In this document: in pieces, positions 35,216 through 44,051 of the stretch
Layout of the letters: every line of letters starts with the position of its first letter
How positions within the stretch are numbered: position 1 is the stretch's first letter
Assembly (NCBI GenBank): GCA_017428155.1
Contig: JAFRRJ010000019.1
Coordinates: forward strand, 1 to 59,658
From: Clostridiales bacterium
GTDB taxonomy: Bacteria > Bacillota > Clostridia > Saccharofermentanales > Saccharofermentanaceae
Reading direction: 5' to 3'
Length of the DNA stretch: 59,658 nucleotides
The notes under the pieces: generated by a model
Databases searched by the model: none
What the model was told of the DNA's origin: nothing
Seen by the model: only the letters and a program-made list of their open reading frames with translations
Made by a program: the position numbers and the translations under genes

Positions 35216-36009
35216 TTCAGGTAGAGATAATATCCGCTGTTCTCGTCATATCTGATCTCAAGACCGCGCAGATAACCTCCGAGCATCATGTCGTGAGTAA
35301 AGACGCCGTTTACTTCTTTCTCTTCGCCGTCAACAGTGATCACCTTGAATTGCATCGTGACATTGAACGGTCCTGAGGTGTCTACTTTATCTTTCAAACG
35401 TTCTTCGATGATCTCGATCATAAAAAGGTCACCGCGCTTAAGTTCTTTACAGTTCGCGTATCTTGTGCCGCCTTTTGCTATGAACTTGCCGTCTGACTCG
35501 GCAGTGTAGAGGATCTCTCTTATATCCGGTGCCTCGCAAATGATACCTATGCAGGCTTCTGCCTCTTCATAGTGAATGCCCGATGAACCCCAGCATTCAT
35601 AACCCAGCGACTCAATATATTCGGGCGTAAAGATGTCCTTCTGCTTTGTATCGGTGGCCCTGTAGAAGGTCGCCTGTTCCATGAAGCCCGTTGTGTTCTT
35701 CATCATAATGTAGTTGTCCAGCGGATCTTCGCTGAGCGTGTACAGATGCGTATTTTCATCATTTTCGAGATAGCCGATGCATTCACGTGCCGAGCTGTTG
35801 CTCATCTTGTTCCTGATGGTTCCGAAAAAGGAATAAGTACGTCCGTTATAATCAATGAGCGCCTCGCCCGAGTCACTGTCAAATCTTTGTGTGTAAGCGG
35901 AGGCTGCCGGCGGAAGCTCTGCCAAACCCCTATTCCCGTCAGGCAAAGAGCATCCCGGCAGCAGCACCATACCGCACAACAGTAAGACTGTGATCTTTAT
36001 GTTTTTCAT
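35209..36009 (-). CDS. lipoprotein of unknown function (paralog pair, second)
   Basis: The 266-residue protein has signal and lipobox (LLLCGMVLLPGC) and a mature domain with ECIGYLENDENTHLYTLSEDP, FYRATD and YTPEYIESLGYECW type segments shared with the gene upstream (36022). They are separated by 12 bases and read in the same direction, hence a tandem duplication in one operon. No known domain recognised. Confidence 0.8.
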   Translation of the reverse strand: MKNIKITVLLLCGMVLLPGCSLPDGNRGLAELPPAASAYTQRFDSDSGEALIDYNGRTYSFFGTIRNKMSNSSARECIGYLENDENTHLYTLSEDPLDNYIMMKNTTGFMEQATFYRATDTKQKDIFTPEYIESLGYECWGSSGIHYEEAEACIGIICEAPDIREILYTAESDGKFIAKGGTRYANCKELKRGDLFMIEIIEERLKDKVDTSGPFNVTMQFKVITVDGEEKEVNGVFTHDMMLGGYLRGLEIRYDENSGYYLYLNY

Positions 36010-36021
36010 TTTGATTCTCCT

Positions 36022-36831
36022 TTAGATATCCTCTTCAAGGACATAGCCGCCGGCATTATCCTGTTCGATCGAAAGACTGCACAGATATGCGCCGAGCATC
36101 ATCTCGCGGTTGTAGGAACCTTCGACCTTGTGTTCTATACCGTCAGTGCCTGTGACCGTAAACGTCAATTCCACAGTGAAGGGTTTGTCCAATTCCGCTA
36201 TTTGCGCAAGCTCATATTCTGTAATACTGACAGTTAACATTTTGCCCTTTTCAAATGGGGAGCTGTCGGCATATTCGCTTGCTCCGCTGCATGCAACTTT
36301 GCCGTTGATATTAAAACAGTATCCGACAGACTTAATGTCTTCTGCATCGAGGATGAAGCTGACCTGCGCTTCTTTCATCTCGTGGTGAAGGCCTGAATCG
36401 CACCAGCATTCGAAGCCTAGTGAACTGATGTATTCCGGTGTGTAGATATCCTTGTGAAGAGTATCGTTTGCACGGAAAAACCTCGTATCGCCTGTAAGAC
36501 TGTTAAGGTTCTTTATGACTATGTAATTGTTGTTAGGATCCTCGGTAAGTGTGTAGACACGCCTTCTTTCATAGTCCTTCAGGTAGCCGAGGCATTCTTT
36601 TATGCTGTATTCGGAGTCATCTTCTTTGAGGTCGCCGAAGTCAGTGTACGTCCTGCCGTTTACCGTCACGGACATCGCACTCATATCCGCGTCTAATTCC
36701 TCGCAGAATACCGTGGGATTTGACGGCAGATCAAAGTCGTTAAACCTCGATCCCGGTTTCCTGATCCTGTTGCATCCGGACAAGAGGATCACGCCGCATA
36801 TTATCAATGTTGTTATCTTTAAAGCTTTCAT
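36022..36831 (-). CDS. lipoprotein of unknown function (paralog pair, first)
   Basis: The protein of 269 residues has signal MKALKITTLIICGVILLSGC. The mature part matches the downstream paralog: ECLGYLKDYERRRVYTLTEDP, FFRANDT, YTPEYISSLGFECW, REMMLGAYL. I chose the ATG at 36831 because it begins a proper lipoprotein signal; an upstream in-frame ATG at 36918 would place 29 charged residues before it. A good promoter lies at 36887-36915. Confidence 0.8.
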   Translation of the reverse strand: MKALKITTLIICGVILLSGCNRIRKPGSRFNDFDLPSNPTVFCEELDADMSAMSVTVNGRTYTDFGDLKEDDSEYSIKECLGYLKDYERRRVYTLTEDPNNNYIVIKNLNSLTGDTRFFRANDTLHKDIYTPEYISSLGFECWCDSGLHHEMKEAQVSFILDAEDIKSVGYCFNINGKVACSGASEYADSSPFEKGKMLTVSITEYELAQIAELDKPFTVELTFTVTGTDGIEHKVEGSYNREMMLGAYLCSLSIEQDNAGGYVLEEDI

Positions 36832-36886
36832 GCCTATTTTTCCCTTTTTCTGTTTAATGATTTTTCCCGTTCCCGGGTTCTTGCCT

Positions 36887-36915
36887 ATGATACAACGCGC
36901 TAATTTGAAATGCAA
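36887..36915 (-). promoter_or_regulatory. promoter of the lipoprotein pair
   Basis: On the minus strand TTGCAT (36915-36910), 17 bases, TATCAT (36892-36887). The transcript would start some 45 bases before the lipoprotein ATG. Confidence 0.65.
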
Positions 36916-37170
36916 CAAAATTTTATTGATTTACAATAAATTTTTACTGATTTGCCGCAATTATTTATTATTACACGGTGGACGTTTATCAGGGCTTTTC
37001 TTATTTAAATGCGAGAAAAGAAGCGTCGTGCTTAGAAGAAACGCGAAGCTGAAGATACAGTTTTCGAGTGGGGAGATAAGGTGAGTCACCCACTTCATTG
37101 TAGTTCCGTTTTCCGGATGTGGCGGGACAAAAACTGCACAAAAATACATATTCAGATTTGATTGAATTGA
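36916..37170. other. gap before the CIRCE element
   Basis: It is A+T-rich. CTTTTCT/AGAAAAG forms a hairpin near 37002-37021. No ribosome site with a credible frame is seen, and I call no gene. Confidence 0.4.
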
Positions 37171-37197
37171 TTAGCACTCACCACTTGCGAGTGCTAA
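37171..37197. promoter_or_regulatory. CIRCE operator (HrcA binding site)
   Basis: TTAGCACTC, nine bases, GAGTGCTAA: a perfect match to the CIRCE consensus. HrcA binds it and represses heat-shock genes. It overlaps the -35 of the Hsp20 promoter. hrcA itself is not in the window. Confidence 0.97.
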
Positions 37198-37212
37198 TCC
37201 GCGGACTATAAT
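37185..37212 (+). promoter_or_regulatory. Hsp20 promoter overlapping CIRCE
   Basis: TTGCGA (37185-37190), 16-base spacer, TATAAT (37207-37212). The -35 lies in the right half of CIRCE, so bound HrcA would block it. Confidence 0.75.
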
Positions 37213-37305
37213 GTGAGGTGAAAAGGAACGAAGATCAATGAAATAGGACCTCCGCCCTTCGGATAACAACAGATCAATGATAACAGCGTAAAGGAGATGA
37301 TTATT

Positions 37306-37752
37306 ATGTTGATGTCCGGATTATTTGGTGAGAACTTGTTCGATGATTTTTGGGGATTTCCGTCACACGAACTGGCAAACATTGATAAGAGGCTGTACGG
37401 CAAGAATTCCGACCGTCTCATGAAGACAGATGTACAGGAGACCGAGAACGATTATGAACTCGAGATCGATCTGCCGGGATTCAAGAAAGACCAGATCAAT
37501 GTAAAGCTTGAAGAAGGTTACATGACCATCAGTGCCTCCAAAGGCCACGATGTCGAGAAGAAGGACAAACACGGCAAGATCATCCGTCAGGAAAGATTCT
37601 CGGGCGCCATGCAGAGAAGCTTCTACGTAGGTGATGCCGTAAAGACAGAAGATGTTAAGGCGAAGTTCGAAGACGGAGTGCTTAAGCTCACGATTCCGAA
37701 GAAGGAATTGCAGGCACTTCCGGCAAATAACACGATTGCCATAGAAGGATAA
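37306..37752 (+). CDS. Hsp20/alpha-crystallin small heat-shock protein
   Basis: The 148-residue protein has the alpha-crystallin domain from about residue 38: DVQETENDYELEIDLPGFKKD, YMTISASK, and the closing FEDGVLKLTIPKKE, then a short tail with NTIAIEG. It acts as an ATP-independent holdase. I chose ATG 37306, nine bases after AAGGAG; ATG 37297 is too close to the ribosome site. Control by HrcA through the upstream CIRCE is clear. It is monocistronic, ending at a terminator. Confidence 0.95.
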   Translation: MLMSGLFGENLFDDFWGFPSHELANIDKRLYGKNSDRLMKTDVQETENDYELEIDLPGFKKDQINVKLEEGYMTISASKGHDVEKKDKHGKIIRQERFSGAMQRSFYVGDAVKTEDVKAKFEDGVLKLTIPKKELQALPANNTIAIEG

Positions 37753-37769
37753 CTTCTAAATCACCGGGG

Positions 37770-37798
37770 GCTGTCTCAAAATGAGGCAGCTCTTTTTT
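37770..37798 (+). terminator. terminator of the Hsp20 gene
   Basis: GCTGTCTCA pairs with TGAGGCAGC (one G-U pair) and is followed by TCTTTTTT. Confidence 0.92.
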
Positions 37799-37893
37799 AT
37801 CTTGGGAGGGAGGCGGATTTAGGGTCACGGCTCGGAAGCACTTTTTGATGGTGCCTGCTTCAATGCTCGGTGTCACATTAAATGCTATTTTTC

Positions 37894-37934
37894 TTCCAAC
37901 TTTTTTTGCATAAAAAGTTGGAAAAAAGTTGGAA
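37894..37934. repeat. inverted repeat TTCCAACTTTTT / AAAAAGTTGGAA
   Basis: Perfect 12-base arms (37894-37905, 37912-37923) around a six-base loop, followed by a further AAAAAAGTTGGAA (37922-37934) that offers a second partner. It lies in the gene-free stretch after Hsp20 and could work as a bidirectional terminator. Confidence 0.8.
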
Positions 37935-37938
37935 TCAA

Positions 37939-38060
37939 GCACTTTTTGAAATTTTGCTGTTTTTGGACATGTTTTGTAACACTAACGTATCCGATTTTGG
38001 CACTTTTTGAAATTTTGCTGTTTTTGGATACGTTTTGTAACACTAACGTATCCGATTATA
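37939..38060. repeat. two tandem copies of a 61-bp repeat
   Basis: GCACTTTTTGAAATTTTGCT starts at 37939 and again at 38000. Each copy continues to GTTTTGTAACACTAACGTATCCGAT. The copies differ at few positions. No gene is evident in the stretch 37800-38283. Confidence 0.88.
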
Positions 38061-38110
38061 GAACCGGTGAATTCGGTTTGTCTGCCTGGACATTATCTTT
38101 GCTTTCATAC

Positions 38111-38170
38111 CTCGAAAAAGTATATATCAAAATTCGAGGGTAAAAAGTCGAGCATCGAGTCGAGCATCGG
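38111..38170. repeat. hairpin and 12-bp direct repeat upstream of the membrane protein
   Basis: CTCGAA (38111-38116) mirrors TTCGAG (38133-38138). GTCGAGCATCG(A/G) is repeated at 38147-38158 and 38159-38170. TTGCAA (38184-38189) and TTAATA (38208-38213) could form a weak promoter for the gene at 38284. Confidence 0.6.
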
Positions 38171-38283
38171 AAAACTGTAAACTTTGCAAAATCAATCAGG
38201 ATACATGTTAATATAGTATACGGGTGAGATCCGTTAACAGGTTTTATGGAATAATTTCATTGGTTGAATCACAGGGGGGAATT

Positions 38284-39093
38284 ATGGCTTATTATCCTTT
38301 GTTCCGATTTCTGTCGCTGGCTCGTTTTTATGTGCCTGTGATAACTGCAGTTGCCGCTCTTGTTATCGGCATTGTGGTCACTGCCGTCAAAGTAAAGCAG
38401 ACGAAGATACTCGGATTAAGTGTGATCTTTTCCGCTTTGAGCGGGATCATATCGGCGTTCTATAATCTCTTCGTGTTGTATAAAGGATACGCGGAGATAG
38501 CAAGATATGCCAAAGTACAATCGATTTTGCTTCTTGTATTCCCGCTCGTAAGTTCTTTCTTCGTATGTTTTTACATACACCGCAATTATCATAAGAAATA
38601 TATCTATATTCCGGTCCTGCTCATTCCTGTTGCCGGCGGCATATTATATAGAGTTACGGCCATGCTGATCGACAGGCTGAGTACCGGATATAGCGGTGGT
38701 CTTGCCCCTATGTACAGGATATCAATGGCCCAGAACATCTATAATCTGATCACCGGTTCTGCTGTGACTATCATCCTGATCGTTGTTTTCTATTTGAACA
38801 AAAACAGCGAGAAGATCATTCCCCACACTTACATCATCTACATCATCTCTGCAGTCTGGACTTTTATTTTTCAGGGCTACAATATCCTCTACTATATGGC
38901 TCTTTCTGTTGAGTCGATGGGCGGTTTGCGTGATTTTATAATTTATAAATCAGCTTACGTCACCATTATCCTGACCGTGTTTACTGCGCTTGTAAGCTTC
39001 ATTTTCCCGGTCTACCTTTTGGTCAGGGTGATCAAGGCATTGCGCGCGCCCAAAGAAGAACAGGGCATATCTTCATCCGGCGAACCTTCATGA
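38284..39093 (+). CDS. integral membrane protein, unknown function
   Basis: The protein of 269 residues has about seven hydrophobic segments spread over the whole length and no soluble domain. I chose ATG 38284, preceded by AGGGGGGA. No family recognised. It sits alone between a repeat-rich gap and the hyd genes. Confidence 0.7.
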   Translation: MAYYPLFRFLSLARFYVPVITAVAALVIGIVVTAVKVKQTKILGLSVIFSALSGIISAFYNLFVLYKGYAEIARYAKVQSILLLVFPLVSSFFVCFYIHRNYHKKYIYIPVLLIPVAGGILYRVTAMLIDRLSTGYSGGLAPMYRISMAQNIYNLITGSAVTIILIVVFYLNKNSEKIIPHTYIIYIISAVWTFIFQGYNILYYMALSVESMGGLRDFIIYKSAYVTIILTVFTALVSFIFPVYLLVRVIKALRAPKEEQGISSSGEPS

Positions 39094-39319
39094 CGCGAAC
39101 CCGGTCATGAAGCCACATGAAACAATCCTTAAATCTTATGAAAACGCACCGCTTTGGCAAATGCCTGAAAACCTCATTGCTTTTGCCTCCCCGTGGTGAT
39201 ACTTTATGCTTGATAGTTCTGAGTGCGGAAGGATAGCCTGACGCGGAAGGCTTTAAGTAAATATCTCATACTTAAATTGCTTCAGAACCTTGTTTGCCTG
39301 ACGGGCGAAAGGAGGTCAA
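39094..39319. other. gap upstream of hydEF
   Basis: It contains a GGCAAA/TTTTGCC inverted repeat (near 39157-39187) and the 8-base direct repeat GCCTGACG at 39236 and 39296. No promoter or full gene was seen. With the coupled short ORF that follows, the stretch free of any long gene runs to 39401. Confidence 0.4.
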
Positions 39320-39409
39320 ATGGAGACAAGATTAACTGTTGCCGGCATCTTTGCCGGGAATCCCGGACCGACTTCAAATGTATATATGGGTTTAATGTGC
39401 AATGGCTGA
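39320..39409 (+). pseudogene. 29-codon ORF resembling the start of a TM1266-type regulator, coupled to hydE
   Basis: ATG at 39320 follows a strong GGAGG four bases upstream. The peptide begins METRLTVAGIFAGNPG, similar to the start of TM1266-family iron-only hydrogenase regulators (MxTRxxxxGIxxxNP), which are about 80 residues and often lie beside hyd genes. Here the frame ends after 29 codons and overlaps the hydE start by eight bases. hydE itself has no good ribosome site, so the short ORF probably drives hydE translation. Whether it is a remnant or a functional leader is open. Confidence 0.5.
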
Positions 39410-40478
39410 TATAAGAGACATTGCAGACAAACTCGTCAGTACCGGTGAACTGACACGTGATGAGATAGTAATCCTTCTGGAGAACCGCACTCCGGAGATC
39501 CGTCAGGATCTTGCGAAGAAGGCGTCTTCGGTTGCCCGGAAATACTACGGCAACAAGGTCTATGTAAGAGGCCTTATAGAATTCACCAACTACTGCAAAA
39601 ACGACTGTTATTACTGCGGCATCAGATGCGGCAACAAAAACGCCGAGAGGTACAGACTTACTCCCGAGGAGATTTCCGAATGTGCATCCTACGGTTACGG
39701 TCTTGGCTTCAGGACGATCGTGCTGCAGGGCGGGGAAGATGCCTTTTACACGGACGACATGATGGGCCGGATCATAAAGACGATCAAGGCAGAGCATCCT
39801 GATGTGGCTGTCACATTGTCAATCGGCGAGAAGAGTTACGAATCGTATAAGGCATTTTTCGATGCTGGCGCGGACAGATATCTGTTAAGGCATGAGACGG
39901 CTGACTTCGGACATTATGCAAAACTCCACCCGGCGAACCTGTCGCCTGCAAACAGACAGAACTGTCTTTATAACCTGAAGAAGATCGGTTTCCAGACAGG
40001 CGCGGGATTTATGGTGGGTTCGCCTTATCAGACTTATGAGAATATTGCTGATGACCTGCTTTTCCTCAAAAAACTTGATCCCGAGATGATCGGCATCGGT
40101 CCTTTTATTCCGCATAAGGATACTGTTTTCGCGGATTTCAAAGCAGGCGAACTGGAGCTGACGCTCTACCTTCTGAGCATAATAAGACTCATGCTTCCGA
40201 CGGTCTTGCTGCCTGCGACGACGGCATTGGGAACAATAGCGCCGAATGGCAGAGAGCTCGGGATACTGGCAGGAGCAAATGTCATAATGCCGAACCTTTC
40301 ACCTCTTGGCGTGAGGAAAAAATATGCGCTTTACGACAACAAGATCTGCACCGGCGAAGAAGCCGCGGAATGTATGGAATGCCTGAAGAGAAGAGTCGGC
40401 AGCATTGGCTATGAGATAGTCACTGACAGAGGCGACAACATTAAATATCTTACCGGGTTAACAAAGGAAGGCAGGTAG
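39402..40478 (+). CDS. hydE: [FeFe]-hydrogenase maturase HydE (radical SAM)
   Basis: The 358-residue protein has the radical-SAM motif NYCKNDCYYCGIR (Cys65, Cys69, Cys72) and conserved blocks LQGGED, FMVGSPYQT, GPFIPH and MPNLSP of HydE. HydE builds part of the organometallic H-cluster precursor, acting with HydG and the HydF scaffold. hydF follows after three bases. No HydG or hydrogenase gene is in the window. Start at ATG 39402 lies inside the short upstream ORF. Confidence 0.96.
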   Translation: MADIRDIADKLVSTGELTRDEIVILLENRTPEIRQDLAKKASSVARKYYGNKVYVRGLIEFTNYCKNDCYYCGIRCGNKNAERYRLTPEEISECASYGYGLGFRTIVLQGGEDAFYTDDMMGRIIKTIKAEHPDVAVTLSIGEKSYESYKAFFDAGADRYLLRHETADFGHYAKLHPANLSPANRQNCLYNLKKIGFQTGAGFMVGSPYQTYENIADDLLFLKKLDPEMIGIGPFIPHKDTVFADFKAGELELTLYLLSIIRLMLPTVLLPATTALGTIAPNGRELGILAGANVIMPNLSPLGVRKKYALYDNKICTGEEAAECMECLKRRVGSIGYEIVTDRGDNIKYLTGLTKEGR

Positions 40479-40481
40479 AAA

Positions 40482-41624
40482 ATGGAACGCACGCACATTG
40501 CTTTTTTCGGACGCCGCAACGCAGGCAAATCAAGCCTTGTAAACAGGTTTACTTCACAGGAGCTTTCGATCGTATCGGATGTCGCAGGCACGACTACAGA
40601 CCCTGTCAGAAAGACAATGGAGCTTCTGCCTTTGGGACCTGTTGTGATCATCGATACGCCCGGCATCGACGATGAGGGTGCGCTGGGAAACCAGAGGATC
40701 GAGCGCAGTCTCAGAGTTCTGGACGAGACCGATATAGCCATACTCGTTATAGACGGCGAGCAGGGTCTTGGCAGTGATGAGAAGCAGCTTATAGAAGCAT
40801 TCGGGAAGAAAAAGATCCCGTATCTTACTGTTGTGAACAAAGGCGATCTTGAACCATCTGATGTGCCGGAAGGTGCGATGGTGGTAAGTGCTCTTAAGGG
40901 CGACGGCATCGAAGAACTTAAAGAGAGGACTGCTGTCATTATCAGAGAGCGCAAAGACCGTCCGCTCGTCTCTGATCTTGTGTCGGAGGGGGACATCGTA
41001 GTGCTTGTTGTGCCTATCGACAAGTCAGCTCCAAAGGACAGGCTTATCCTGCCGCAGCAGATGGTTATCCGCGATCTTCTCGGCGCCGGCGCGATCCCCG
41101 TGGCCGTTAAGGATACCGAGCTTGAACTTGCGCTCGGCAAAGTCAGTCCCGTGCGCATGGTCATTACCGACAGCCAGGCTTTTGCGAAGGTCTCGAAAAT
41201 CGTTCCTCCGGATATTCCTCTTACCTCATTCTCGATAATCATGGCGCGCTTCAAGGGCATCCTCGATCAGTCTGTGGATGGTGCGAACAAGCTTGATGAT
41301 CTTGAGCCGGGCTCGAGAATCCTCATCAGCGAAGGCTGCACGCATCACCGCCAGTGCGAGGACATCGGCACGGTAAAGCTTCCGGGCTGGATCAGGGAAT
41401 ACACAGGGAAAGATTTTGAATTCAGCTTCACTTCAGGACTTGAATTTCCTAAAGACCTGTCGGGCTTTGACCTCATCATTCACTGCGGCGCATGCATGCT
41501 CGGCGGGACCGAGGTGGCAAGCCGCTATCAGAAGGCCAAGGATCAGGGCATTCCGATGACCAATTACGGTATTGCGATCGGCAAGATGAAGGGGATCCTG
41601 GACAGGGTCATTAGTTTTATTTGA
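40482..41624 (+). CDS. hydF: [FeFe]-hydrogenase maturation GTPase HydF
   Basis: The 380-residue protein has an N-terminal GTPase (P-loop GRRNAGKSS, DTPGIDD, VNKGD), a dimerisation region, and the C-terminal cluster-binding signature CTHHRQC plus HCGACM. HydF is the scaffold that carries the di-iron subcluster and transfers it to apo-hydrogenase. All iron-sulfur ligands are present. It is in one operon with hydE; it converges on the next gene with seven bases between stops. Confidence 0.97.
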   Translation: MERTHIAFFGRRNAGKSSLVNRFTSQELSIVSDVAGTTTDPVRKTMELLPLGPVVIIDTPGIDDEGALGNQRIERSLRVLDETDIAILVIDGEQGLGSDEKQLIEAFGKKKIPYLTVVNKGDLEPSDVPEGAMVVSALKGDGIEELKERTAVIIRERKDRPLVSDLVSEGDIVVLVVPIDKSAPKDRLILPQQMVIRDLLGAGAIPVAVKDTELELALGKVSPVRMVITDSQAFAKVSKIVPPDIPLTSFSIIMARFKGILDQSVDGANKLDDLEPGSRILISEGCTHHRQCEDIGTVKLPGWIREYTGKDFEFSFTSGLEFPKDLSGFDLIIHCGACMLGGTEVASRYQKAKDQGIPMTNYGIAIGKMKGILDRVISFI

Positions 41625-41631
41625 CGGAGTC

Positions 41632-42909
41632 TTAATCCATCAGATTCTCGCCGCCCCATTCGACCACGGTAAAGCCTTCTCTTACTGAAGGATTTAACGA
41701 AGTAAGATCCTGGGCTTCGATCATTTTATAGGAGGCTGAAGGATACCAGAGCATATTTACTCTGATCACCGTGTCGGGAACGGGTGTGATATCAAGCGAT
41801 GCAGCTTCTTCATATGCGTCTGTCTGGAATGTGATGACGTTATACTCATTTGTTTCCATCTGAGGCAGCCAATACATGATGAAAGCATTTGCTTCGATAT
41901 CATTAAGACCGAGTTCTCTTAATGAATGTTCAAGAAATTCTTCAGTATCAGCACCTTTAACGCAGAAGCCGTTGCTAAGATCGGGCGTGAGTTCCAGATC
42001 CGCCTCCCAGAAAAGATACTCATAATTCCTGCCTTTGGAATCAGTTAAAGTGCCGTCGGGAGATGCCGTTACGTTCCAGCCTTTTTCATCATTATATTTG
42101 GGATATGTGCATGTAAGATCGCCCTTTATGCCGAGCATTACATTTACAGGTTCATTGTTGTTATAAAGGTAGATGACAGGCGCATGTGCCCTGACCATCC
42201 GCGAAGCCTCTTTTGCTTTTTTGAGATATGTGAGTGTACCGAATGTGACGGTCACCGCAAAGATCAAAGTGAGTGCGATCGCGACAATAGAGAAGATCCG
42301 GAGGCCCTTTGATCTGTTCCACGCGAAGATCAGTATTGCGGATAATACGAGTATCACGATACTGGGTATCAGGACAACGAGAACATATCCTGTGACAGGA
42401 GATGATTTTGCGGAATTAAGAGGCTTTATAGCATAGATATAACTGTAATCGGTTATGCCGGGCTTATTACCGTATGCAACACTTATGCGTGATCCTTTGG
42501 TGACGGTTATATTGCCCCGGGAATCTGAAATGCTGTCCGGTACATATGTCGAACCGTCAGCATAAAACCAGCGGTCATCTATCTTTATCTTGGCCTGGAT
42601 CACACGTGTATATCCGAGCTCGACAGAGTCAGCTTTCTCGTAAACGGGTTCATCGTTCGGCTGCCCTGGTTCAATAGTATCAAATACATAGTATCCGATC
42701 TCGTCAAACACCTCGATGTCCTTTACGGTGCCTTTATAAACGGGATATGAATCTATCTGATCCTCAATACAGGCGGGGTCATTATAACCTGAAGAAGATC
42801 CCGAGATATTGGTGAATGCAAAATATGCACCGGCATTCGCGGCTGTCAGCGCAAATACTATGATTCCCATTCCGAGTATCCTGCCTATAGGTAATCCGTT
42901 GATATTCAT
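41632..42909 (-). CDS. membrane protein with APVIYLY-type C-terminal domain
   Basis: The 425-residue protein has an N-terminal membrane segment, an external region, two membrane segments near 175-225, and a C-terminal domain with APVIYLYNNNEPVNV, GDLTCTYPKYND, GWNVTASPDGTL and YEYLFWEADL. I recognise this domain from many uncharacterised bacterial proteins, but no function is known. It starts with AAAGGGGC upstream and lies 28 bases after the XRE gene in the same direction, so they may be co-transcribed. Confidence 0.75.
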   Translation of the reverse strand: MNINGLPIGRILGMGIIVFALTAANAGAYFAFTNISGSSSGYNDPACIEDQIDSYPVYKGTVKDIEVFDEIGYYVFDTIEPGQPNDEPVYEKADSVELGYTRVIQAKIKIDDRWFYADGSTYVPDSISDSRGNITVTKGSRISVAYGNKPGITDYSYIYAIKPLNSAKSSPVTGYVLVVLIPSIVILVLSAILIFAWNRSKGLRIFSIVAIALTLIFAVTVTFGTLTYLKKAKEASRMVRAHAPVIYLYNNNEPVNVMLGIKGDLTCTYPKYNDEKGWNVTASPDGTLTDSKGRNYEYLFWEADLELTPDLSNGFCVKGADTEEFLEHSLRELGLNDIEANAFIMYWLPQMETNEYNVITFQTDAYEEAASLDITPVPDTVIRVNMLWYPSASYKMIEAQDLTSLNPSVREGFTVVEWGGENLMD

Positions 42910-42937
42910 TGCAAAGCCCCTTTATATGTGAAGTCTT

Positions 42938-44023
42938 TCAGCCTTTTTTAAGTTCTTCCCAGAGTTTTCTTATCTTCCGTGAAGCTTTTGTCTTCGGTAC
43001 GATATCGAAAACCGATTTCTCGACTGCCTCACAGACTGTCTTTCCGAATGAATCTATAAGGATGCCTTCGGATTCATCGGCAAATCTCATGCCTTTGGTG
43101 TTATATACCGGAGCTCCGTCAAACCTTTTGGCAAGTTCATATGCCTCGGTGATGTGCTCTGCCGCACTTTCTGACTGACCGAAAGTCTCTTCCCAGACGG
43201 CCAGAAGCGCCAGAGTTACTGTCTTGAACTTGTCGGTATATACCATGGAATCAGGATCCGTCTTGAACGAATCGAGGAAAGATGACAGCCACTCGAGTGA
43301 AGATATGCAGGATCTGTCGTTCTTAAGTGCATAAGCAAAAGAGATGCCGAAGATCGTTCTGCTCATAGAGATGACGACATCTATAACCGTTCTTTTTGCA
43401 TACTTGATCGACTCGCCGGGTTCTTTAAGTTCGACAGCATACAGGTAGCTTATCAGACTGCTGTTTATATTCCTGATGTTGTTCTCCTTGAAGATCTCGA
43501 GGGCCTTTTCAGTGTCACCGACTGAAAGATAGTTGGTCGCGATGAAGTTCTTGATATTGACTTCGCTTATCTCTCCGGGAGCGTTCTTGTCGAACAGCGT
43601 CAGAGCCTTCTCGAACAGCTCATTGGATTTTATCATCGACTCCCGGCACTTATCTTCGGTGGTCTTGACCATATACATGAAAGCGCATGTGTATACAAGG
43701 CGGAAATTATTGGGGTATTTCTTAAGCGCCTTATCGGACTCGCTTACCGCTTCCGTGAAATTCTTTGTTGCGGTGAGCTTCTGGATCCTCTTGACCCTGC
43801 TTTCTACATTGCCGCTCTGCTGCACATATCCCAAAAGCGAATCCACGGAAGTCTCGAACAGATCTGCAATCTCCATGAGGATCTTCAATTCCGGCATTGA
43901 CTGACCGGATTCCCACTTATAGACAGCGCCTATTGAGACACCCAGGGCATCAGCGAGCTGCTCCTGTGTAAGGCCATGGGCCTTCCTCATGTTCTTGATA
44001 TTTTCAGCAACTTTTATCTCCAT
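42938..44023 (-). CDS. XRE-family regulator with helical repeat domain
   Basis: The 361-residue protein has an N-terminal Cro/CI-type HTH (RKAHGLTQEQLADALGVSIGAVYKWESG) and then about 290 helical residues that look TPR-like. This is the general layout of peptide- or protein-responsive RRNPP-like regulators, though no peptide gene is visible next to it. It starts at ATG after GGAAGGTAAGG. Two TACCA(C/T)TGG boxes in its upstream gap may be its operator. Confidence 0.8.
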   Translation of the reverse strand: MEIKVAENIKNMRKAHGLTQEQLADALGVSIGAVYKWESGQSMPELKILMEIADLFETSVDSLLGYVQQSGNVESRVKRIQKLTATKNFTEAVSESDKALKKYPNNFRLVYTCAFMYMVKTTEDKCRESMIKSNELFEKALTLFDKNAPGEISEVNIKNFIATNYLSVGDTEKALEIFKENNIRNINSSLISYLYAVELKEPGESIKYAKRTVIDVVISMSRTIFGISFAYALKNDRSCISSLEWLSSFLDSFKTDPDSMVYTDKFKTVTLALLAVWEETFGQSESAAEHITEAYELAKRFDGAPVYNTKGMRFADESEGILIDSFGKTVCEAVEKSVFDIVPKTKASRKIRKLWEELKKG

Positions 44024-44051
44024 GAACCTTACCTTCCTTCCACTATAACTT

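Noticed and set aside
37946..38143. 65-codon frame in the repeat-rich gap
   Set aside because: It is created by the 61-bp duplication and has no ribosome site.
39223..39414. 63-codon frame overlapping the hydE leader
   Set aside because: The neighbouring frame starting at 39320 has the ribosome site and the TM1266-like sequence.
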